Shown here one piece after another: positions 57,692 to 64,000 of a DNA stretch of 64,000 nucleotides. The DNA lies in contig NTMA01000004.1 in the NCBI GenBank assembly GCA_002917075.1, positions 186,001 through 250,000 on the forward strand, written 5' to 3'. Below the pieces are notes generated by a model. The model saw nothing but the letters and a program-made list of their open reading frames with translations, ran no database searches and was not told the origin of the DNA. The position numbers and the translations under genes were made by a program. Each line of letters opens with the position of its first letter. Within the stretch, counting starts at the first letter, position 1. Source of the stretch: Hawksworthiomyces lignivorus. Taxonomy: Eukaryota; Ascomycota; Sordariomycetes; Ophiostomatales; Ophiostomataceae.

Positions 57692-60641
57692 TCACACCGC
57701 TGGAGCAGCAGCCGCCGCCTCTTCCGCGCTACCGCCGACGCCGCTCGACATCAAGCTTGCTAGCTCCCACGGGTTTAGCGTGCTGCGGCGCCGCGACGCC
57801 ACCTTGCTCGCGCGCCGCTGGGGGTCGCGCCGCTTGCGCAGGGGCTGCTGCTGCTGCGAGTCGTTCGCGGCGCTGGACGAGCCAGACCGGCCCAGCGCCT
57901 CTTCACCTGCCACCTCCGGCACCATCTTCTTGACGGGATCGAGCAAGTCTTCGTCGAGCAGCAGACCCGCGTCTTCCCTGCTCTCCTCTCTTGCCGCCTC
58001 GTCTGCTGCATCTGCAGCGTCGCCTGCTTCAGCCGCTGCCGCTGCTGCTTGCGAGCCGCCGGATAGCGTGCGCGCAGTTGCCGTGGATGTCGTGGACGCC
58101 GTCTTGGCCGCTGTGCGTCCGGCACTGGCGCCGCCACGCGCCGCCTTGAGCTTGGCCCGGACACGAGCAGCGTCAGCCTCACGCTCTGAGGCAGCCAGCT
58201 TGGCCGCGATAGTGGCCATGTTGAGGGCTGGGCTGGCGGGCGGTGCCGTCGTTGTGGGCAGGGGCAGGCGCGACCTCTCAGGTGCGCCAGATGCTGTTGT
58301 CCCAGTAGTGGCGATCTTAGTGGGAGACCGACTGCGGGCGCGGGACGCCGGTGGTGCTGTTGTCGCAGCCGGGGGAGGAGGTGGTGGCATCTGGTCAGAT
58401 GAAGACGAGGACGAGGCTGTCGCCGCTGCTTCTGTGGAAGTGGCAGAGATGCCATTCTTTGTCCTGGACGGACGCTCTGCATCAGTGTCTGTCTCTGCTG
58501 CGGGTTGTTGTTTGGTCGTAGCGCCGGCCGTTTTGGTATGAGCAGTAGCTCGTGAAGGCACAACCCCGGTTGCGCTTGCCACGGACGGCGTCTTGTTGTG
58601 GCCGAGTCCGTTTGTTCGCTTTTGCAGTACCTCCGCCCTCGTGGCAGAAGATGTTGTTGTCTTTGCTGTTGTTGCTGGCTTGCGAGCCGCTAGGGACGAA
58701 ACTGGTCGGGATCCGGTGGCGGCTGACGACGGAACCGGAGAGACGCCCTCTGTGGATGAGGCAGATACTGCCGAGGCTTCTGACACCTGCGACGCTGCGG
58801 ATGTCGGACGTTGTTTGTCTTGGGTAGAGGCAGACACAGCTGCTACCCGGCTTGCGGCGGTGGGTGCTGTCGTGGTGGTGGCTGCTGATGGCTTCTGCTT
58901 AGTGGCAGCTGGTTTTTGGAAGGTCACCCTTGCTGTGTTGCTTTTAGCAGGCGCTGCCGAAGCAGCTCCCTGCTTGAGAGCTGTAGGCTTGCTGGCTGCA
59001 GCTCTCTGTCCCTTCTGCTCTTGTTTGCGGTCGATAGTGGTCTCGTCAACAACGGCTGTCTTTTCTCCAGGCATTCTTCTCCCCCGAGTCACAGCTCCAC
59101 CGCTTTCTTTTGTGCTAGCGGGGTCGTTTGTACCACCCCGGTTTCCTGCCGTCTCTGACGGACGCAGACCAGGCTGCTTTGACTTGTCTGATTGGTGTAT
59201 CGCTGCAATAGCAGACTTTGTCACTTTCGACAAGACGGGTTGCTCCGGCGGCGGAGGCGAGGGTGTTGATCGTGACAAGGGCGCTCGTGGTGGGGAATCT
59301 GGCAGCGACGGCATCATCACCGACTGCTCGATAATTTGCACGTTTGGTTCATCTGCAAAGATGCTGCTCGTATCGGAGTCGGAGTCGCTGATATCGTCTT
59401 CCATATAGTACTGGTCGGCGCCAGGAGCACCGGGGGCGGGCACGAGATGCAGCGATTCGACAGGGCTCGGGGTGCGGCCCAGCGGAGGCATGTCGGCTTC
59501 GTCTGCATAATCACCGCCGCCATCCTCGTCTTCGTCATCATCTCCTAGTCCCTCCTGCAGCGGAGGCAGACGCAGGTCCAGGCTCTGCGCCGTCTCGGCC
59601 ACGTTGCGCACCCGCACGGGGCTCAGCCGCAGACCCATCTTGATCTCCTCCATGTTCACAGGGCGGCCGCTCACGGCCATGCGCCGCCGCCAGCCGTCTA
59701 GAAGGTGCACGGCCTCCTTCCAGCGGTCCTCCATCTTCTCCCAGCCGTGGCGCAGCCGGCCGATCTCCGTCTCGCGCTGCATGACCTCCTCGATGGGCAC
59801 AAAAGACGGGTTCGTCAGAATTGTCCGCAGATGCTCCAGCACGTCTTCCATCTCGCGGGCCAGCGCATTGCAGTCGGCCACCTCACCAGGGCCCGATGCA
59901 GCACCGCTGCTGCCGGCGCCTTCTTCTTGAGCGTCTCCGTGCTCGTTGTCCGCCTCTACCGGCGTGTAGCCGCTCATGGCTTTCAGCCGGCGGCTTGTGT
60001 GGTGGACGAGCCCCAACAGGGTCTCGTTGTCGTCGCTCAGGCTGCGGGCGAGCTCGGCCAAAAACGCGTTGGTCTCGCTGCGCAGGTCGTAGTCTGCGGC
60101 AGCAGTTGCTGTAGTATTCTGCGTGGGTGTCGATCGAGGCGAGCTGAACGAGTTTGACACGTCGCCTGCTGCCAGCGCCGCTGCAGGCGACCGGAAGTGG
60201 CCGCCAGATTCGCCGCCGCCTACAGTGATCGTCATGACGGCCGGGCTGCGGCGCTCGCCGCGGGCGCGCCCGGCGTCTGTCACCGCGCGCTTGAGGCCGT
60301 CGATCTGCCGGTCGCGCTTGCGTACCTCGTGGGCGCACGAGGTGCGCGTCTGGGCGACCAGCTGCCGCATCCGCGCGGCCTCGTCGCGCAGCTTGCGGTT
60401 GCTCGCCTCGGCGGCCGCCAGCTGGGCCCGCAGGCTCGTCTCGGCCGCCTCGCCCAGATCGGCGCGGCGCTGGGCCTCGGCGTGGCGCTCGAGCGCACGC
60501 TGCAGGTCGTTGGCCTGGCGGAGCGATTCGGCGCGGACGGTGCGCAGGGCGGTCGAGAGGGATTCGCGGTGCTCGGCGTCGCGCTGGAGCCCAAGTTAGC
60601 AAAAAAAACGCATGCGTGCAGAAGAGAGTAGCAGAGCTGCC

Positions 60642-60678
<37 letters not shown>

Positions 60679-60879
60679 GGCATCCAAACTCACATCTCGC
60701 CGAAGGATCAGGTCGTTGACAACACTAATGATGCGTGCCATCGTATCTGTGGCATCGCCGCCGTCGCCAGCTGGCTCGGCAAAGTCAATGGAGCGGCCAT
60801 CGTGCAACAAGCCACGCGAGAGCAGCTGGTTGTTGATGTAGAGCGAGGCCGTCCGCAGGTTCGCAAGGTCTGTCATCAT
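57692..60879 (-). CDS. ADIP-domain coiled-coil protein, NIMA-interacting (TINC-like)
   Basis: Two exons on the minus strand: 60879-60694 and 60583-57692 (GTGAGT..CCAG); 1,025 aa. The N-terminus LRTASLYINNQLLSRGLLHDG and NDLILRRD is the afadin- and alpha-actinin-binding (ADIP) domain start. It continues into a long coiled coil (ALRTVRAESLRQANDLQRAL, ETSLRAQLAAAEASNRKL) and a helical part with VMQRETEIGRLRHGWEKMED. From about residue 430 on it is Ser/Thr/Ala/Pro-rich, disordered and basic in patches. Fungal members are annotated as NIMA-interacting; A. nidulans TINC sits at the spindle pole body in mitosis. A spindle-pole or microtubule-organising role is inferred. Start choice: a doubled ATG at 60879/60876. 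The intron contains a (TC)17 microsatellite (GA on the coding strand). Confidence 0.78.
60643..60676. repeat. (TC)17 microsatellite inside an intron
   Basis: 34 nt of perfect TC repeat ((GA)17 on the coding strand), starting about 17 nt after the splice donor of the coiled-coil gene's only intron. Confidence 0.95.
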
Positions 60880-62201
60880 GGTCGTAGTCTTACCATCCGC
60901 GGGTGGGATTCGAAGGTGTCGTTGATCTTCAGCAAATATGCCCAACGGCCAATGGAGCTCGGATCATAGAGACGCGGGCAGTATGAAACAAGAGAAGAAA
61001 AAAAATAATAAGAAGCAAGAGGACGAGCACAAGCAAAGCTTCCTGCAGGCAGCTGATAGTGCGGGCGGGTGGTGGGTAGGTTTACGAGCAAATGATGGTG
61101 TGCGGAGCGGTGTCTCCCGTGTCTTCCCCCTCCATGCTGGGTTTCTTTTTATTTTTCTTCGCCGTTTGTTTTATTTCACCTTTCTTTAGCTCTCCAAGTG
61201 GCCGTTGTGTTTTGTTTAGCCTCGCGATGGCGCTTACGTTGCTGTGGTGACACGGGAAGACCCCACTTTTATACGTTTTTGGGACACGTCACGTGCAGTT
61301 TTTGGTGCAGGCAATACGTGTAGCATGACTTGTACGTGTAGTATGCAACAGACACGTCGATGGTCCTCTTTTCTTTTTCTTGTTTTCTTTCGCTTCTTCT
61401 TAATTTGCTGAAGAATTGCTTTGATCTATTGCTCTGCAATTGCGTTACATTCGTGACGTATTATTTATGTACAAGATGTGTGCGTATCCCTCCAGACACG
61501 TCTGATATTGAATTCTTAGACGGTGAGTTGGATATCTTCAGGTTCCGATCCAATAGATGAGAAGGAGTTTGAAGTATTGTTCGTCTCTCTAGAGACTCTC
61601 GACAGATATTAATAATATCGTCAATCCCCTTCTAAATAGTCGGCCCTCGTTATGACAGCCTTGTCTATTGAGCCTGGGGATGCCGTTCCACGCCATCCGG
61701 TCAAGTCGAGCACTTTGGATTGATGTCTCAGCGCCCCTGGCTATTGAGTCCAATATATAAAGCCACACTGAATTTATCATATCCCGGCTAGAGCCGTCGT
61801 GAAGACTTTGAAAATGATTGATCTACTTCCTGCCTTCCTAGTTAGATCCAAGAACAACGGTCTATGAAGGATATTATTGTGAATAGTGCAATGTGCCTCA
61901 AAGAGTAAAAGGGTAGCAATTTCAGAACAGGTTGAGAAGATTGTGATTGGTAACGCGGATCGTTTTCGGCATGCAAGTCTCGAGCCGGCTATCTCCTTGT
62001 GAGAGAGAGTCGACACGAGAACCTTGCTTAGATGGCCCCGCGGCGTCATCATACAAGGAGATTGAGTGCTTGAGTTCGTGGAGTATGCGAGTGGACAACA
62101 GAAAGCGTACCTCTTTGGTGATTTGGCGTTGCGCTGCCAGACAGACGCCTCAGGCGGGCAGCAGCGAGCGCTCTTCAGCAGAGAAGAGCGGCCGGGCGGG
62201 C
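60880..62201. other. intergenic: coiled-coil gene promoter and rrp7 3' flank
   Basis: 1.3 kb with no supported gene between two minus-strand genes. It includes a T/C-rich part near 61130-61190 and AT-rich DNA after 61350. Confidence 0.55.
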
Positions 62202-63287
62202 TCACACCTCAGGCTTAAACTTGCCGCGCTTTTCGCGCATGGCGGCCACGCGCTTGCGGTCCTCCTGGAACTTGCGCAGCAGCTCGGCCTGCTCGGCCTT
62301 CTTGCGCTCGCGCAGCTGGAAGCGGTAAAAGTGCGTCATGTCGGCGCGCTGCTTCTCCTGCTTGGCGAGCTGCTTGGCGCGCGCCGCCTCGGCCTCGGCC
62401 TGCCGCGCCGGGTTGCCGCGCCCGCTGCCCGCGCCTGTGGACCGCGTCACCGTCACGAAGCCGTCCTCGTCCGGCACGTTGCGCAGGCGGCGCGCCAGCT
62501 CGGCGGCCGCAGCTTCCTGCCGGTTGTAGAGCTCAAAGAAAGCGTCGACGGACGCCCGCAGCGCCGTCCGGTCGGGGTACGCTAGGCGGCCGTGGGCAGC
62601 TAGCCAGGTGGGACCTAGCGGCGGCGCCGCGGCGGCGATGCCGACGTCCTTGTCCGAGGGCCACTCGGGCAGCTTGGCGCTGGAGCCCGACGACGATGAT
62701 GCTGATTTGTGGACTTTCGCAATCGCCTTCAGCACGAGGTCCACGCTCTTCGCGTCGACCAGCCGCGCCACGGCCGTGCTGCCGCTGCGCCGCAGCGTGC
62801 GGGTCCACGTCGCCGGCAGTGCCGCCGCCCTCTGCTGCGCGCGGTCCGCCGCCTGCTTGTCCCGGTCGTCGCCGCTCTCTGCGCCGCCACTGCCGCCTTC
62901 TCGCTTCCGCTTGCGCGACTGGAGGGCCGCCAGCCGTGCTGCCTGACCCGGCAAGGCGGTGCTGTTCTCGTAGCCGTCGTCAGACGAGTCGTCGCCGTCG
63001 CCGCCACCGCCGCCTGGCCGCCGCCGCTCGTCTTCAAAGACGATCGACTCAAAGCGGCCCGGTCCCACCAGCGCCGCAAAGAGCGCGCGGAAGTGGGCCT
63101 CGGTGCTGTCTACGGGGACGTTGGCCAGGAACAGGCTGCGGTCGTCGTCAAGAGTCGGGATCTTGGGCGCATTTCGACGGACGTAGAGGATGTGCGTGGC
63201 AGAGAAGTCGGCGGGGAGCGAAGGCAGGGCGGGCATGCGTATTGGGAGAACGGAGAACTCCCCGATTGTTTTTGGTATTGTGGCCAT
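62202..63287 (-). CDS. rrp7: Rrp7, ribosomal RNA processing protein
   Basis: Single exon on the minus strand, 361 aa. An RRM-like N-terminal domain (RSLFLANVPVDSTEAHFRALFAAL, about residues 50-86) is followed by an acidic/Gly spacer, a helical middle (GRLAYPDRTALRASVDAFFE), and the diagnostic Rrp7 C-terminus, a basic helix ending in REKRGKFKPEV after FYRFQLRERKKAE. In yeast Rrp7 belongs to the UTP-C/CURI complex of the small-subunit processome, needed for 18S rRNA maturation and early 40S assembly, so nucleolar location is expected. A KRKRE basic patch could serve as nuclear signal. The length is close to the family norm (about 300-350 aa). It is upstream of, and on the same strand as, the coiled-coil gene. 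Confidence 0.94.
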   Translation of the reverse strand: MATIPKTIGEFSVLPIRMPALPSLPADFSATHILYVRRNAPKIPTLDDDRSLFLANVPVDSTEAHFRALFAALVGPGRFESIVFEDERRRPGGGGGDGDDSSDDGYENSTALPGQAARLAALQSRKRKREGGSGGAESGDDRDKQAADRAQQRAAALPATWTRTLRRSGSTAVARLVDAKSVDLVLKAIAKVHKSASSSSGSSAKLPEWPSDKDVGIAAAAPPLGPTWLAAHGRLAYPDRTALRASVDAFFELYNRQEAAAAELARRLRNVPDEDGFVTVTRSTGAGSGRGNPARQAEAEAARAKQLAKQEKQRADMTHFYRFQLRERKKAEQAELLRKFQEDRKRVAAMREKRGKFKPEV

Positions 63288-63776
63288 GGTATCGCTGAAG
63301 CATGCACGCTGTTGATCGTGCAGTTTCGTTTAAGCTGAGAAGATCTAGGTTACTGAAGCCTTTGGCTTCTTATTATTTTTTTTACGGGCGATAACGATAC
63401 GCTTTTTATGGTGGAGCATGTCGAATTTTTATTTGGCCAATAATATGCTTGAATTTGTCTCTGTACGAGTACTTCGTATTATTACGCCTCCAATTACTCC
63501 GTAGAGCTTTACCGCCCAATCCACACTAAACTTTTCTCTCCAGGATGTTGTAGTGTTGATTTCTACCTTCTAATTGATGGCTCTCGCAGTGGATTCTATT
63601 AAAGCTAAAGATCATCCTGAGCTAGATCCTCACTTTACGTGCAGAACTTCCTATGTTAAGATTGAGCAAAGATATGCCAGCTCAGCGCATTTGAAACACT
63701 AAATCTGAGGGCTGATTATGCTTCTCATTCTCACCTGTTCCGCTTTTGTGATAGAAGTGAATGAACCAAAATAGAA
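63288..63776. other. intergenic: rrp7 promoter
   Basis: AT-rich, no gene. Carries TTACTCCGTA at 63494-63503, another copy of the recurrent motif. Confidence 0.55.
63494..63503 (-). repeat. TACGGAGTAA motif copy
   Basis: Reverse-complement match to the TACGGAGTA group, in the rrp7 upstream region. Confidence 0.6.
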
Positions 63777-64000
63777 TTAGTAGATATCTGCTGCTACAGC
63801 GGAAGGGGGAGGCGACTGGAAGTTGAAGATGAGGACGCGGCCCGACTTGCAGCCAATGGCTATCGTCTGTCCCAGCACAGCAGAACAAGCAACATCATAA
63901 TCGACCGGGAGCCACACAATATTGGCCCCGTTGTAAGAAATCCAGGAATGTTCTCTATCGATGCCAAACCCGACACGCTTGGCCTCTTGAAATTTCTTTG
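63777..64000 (-). CDS. C-terminal fragment of a probable NACHT/NLR-type repeat protein (truncated by window edge)
   Basis: On the minus strand a frame is open from the window edge to TAA at 63777-63779; 73 residues are visible, with no ATG because the start lies outside. Segments are HSWISYNGANIVWLPVDYDV, then ACSAVLGQTIAIGCKSGRVLIFNF. The W-I...N-I-V-W-L-P..Y...C-S-A-V-G...A-I-G-C.S-G-R-V pattern is what I recall from the very C-terminus of fungal NACHT proteins with WD40 or ankyrin repeats (NLR-like, heterokaryon-incompatibility or immune receptors). The last strand looks like the final WD40 blade. The upstream domains cannot be seen, so the full architecture is unknown. A non-NACHT WD-repeat protein is the alternative. 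Confidence 0.6.
   Translation of the reverse strand, partial: KKFQEAKRVGFGIDREHSWISYNGANIVWLPVDYDVACSAVLGQTIAIGCKSGRVLIFNFQSPPPSAVAADIY

Noticed and set aside
57663..58541. 292-aa plus-strand open frame opposite the coiled-coil gene
   Set aside because: Antisense of a Ser/Ala-rich disordered region; low-complexity and unsupported.

Overview
This window is nuclear DNA of a filamentous ascomycete (Pezizomycotina), most likely a Sordariomycete; Hypocreales is a guess. The signs are many short introns (about 50-110 nt, GTRNGT...YAG) in most genes, GC-rich third positions in coding exons against AT-rich or pyrimidine-rich intergenic DNA, a Pol III tRNA-Leu(AAG), and fungal families (indoleamine 2,3-dioxygenase, SIN protein Cdc14, DYRK kinase Pom1, PEX23-type peroxin, GH11 xylanase). 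Twenty protein loci and one tRNA are supported. All exon joins were made by hand from splice signals, reading frame and family resemblance, and the summed exon lengths are multiples of three in every complete model.

Region 1, 1-14.7 kb, is an accessory metabolic island: a 3' fragment of an alpha/beta hydrolase, a Baeyer-Villiger monooxygenase (BVMO), a salicylate-hydroxylase-like FAD monooxygenase, a DHA2-type MFS exporter broken by one in-frame TAG, an HSL-type esterase, a short-chain dehydrogenase and a second MFS transporter. There is no PKS, NRPS or terpene cyclase. The enzymes fit a degradative route: alcohol to ketone (SDR), ketone to ester or lactone (BVMO), ester cleavage (hydrolases), hydroxylation of an aromatic or acid product (FAD enzyme), and transport. 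An indoleamine 2,3-dioxygenase follows at 16.2 kb.

Region 2, 19-29 kb, is mostly conserved: a Cys-rich single-pass surface protein, Cdc14 (septation network), a GGPP synthase with a very long low-complexity N-terminus, and a PEX23-family peroxin with a dysferlin-type domain. Region 3, 29-50.8 kb, is gene-poor. It holds a 1,639-aa Pom1-like DYRK kinase between 4.8 kb and 8.6 kb stretches with no recognisable coding sequence, then an 80-aa Cys-containing protein behind a long pyrimidine-rich leader. Region 4, 50.8-64 kb, holds a GH11 xylanase with XlnR- and CreA-type promoter sites, a CHY zinc-finger protein, a TPR/F-box protein, an ADIP/NIMA-interacting-like coiled-coil protein, the ribosome biogenesis factor Rrp7, and the last 73 codons of what looks like a NACHT/NLR-type protein running off the right edge.

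The points most worth a second look are the BVMO/SDR/hydrolase island and its broken exporter, the acid-type active-site signature of the xylanase, a recurrent intergenic motif (GTACGGAGTAC and variants), and the large non-coding stretches around pom1.
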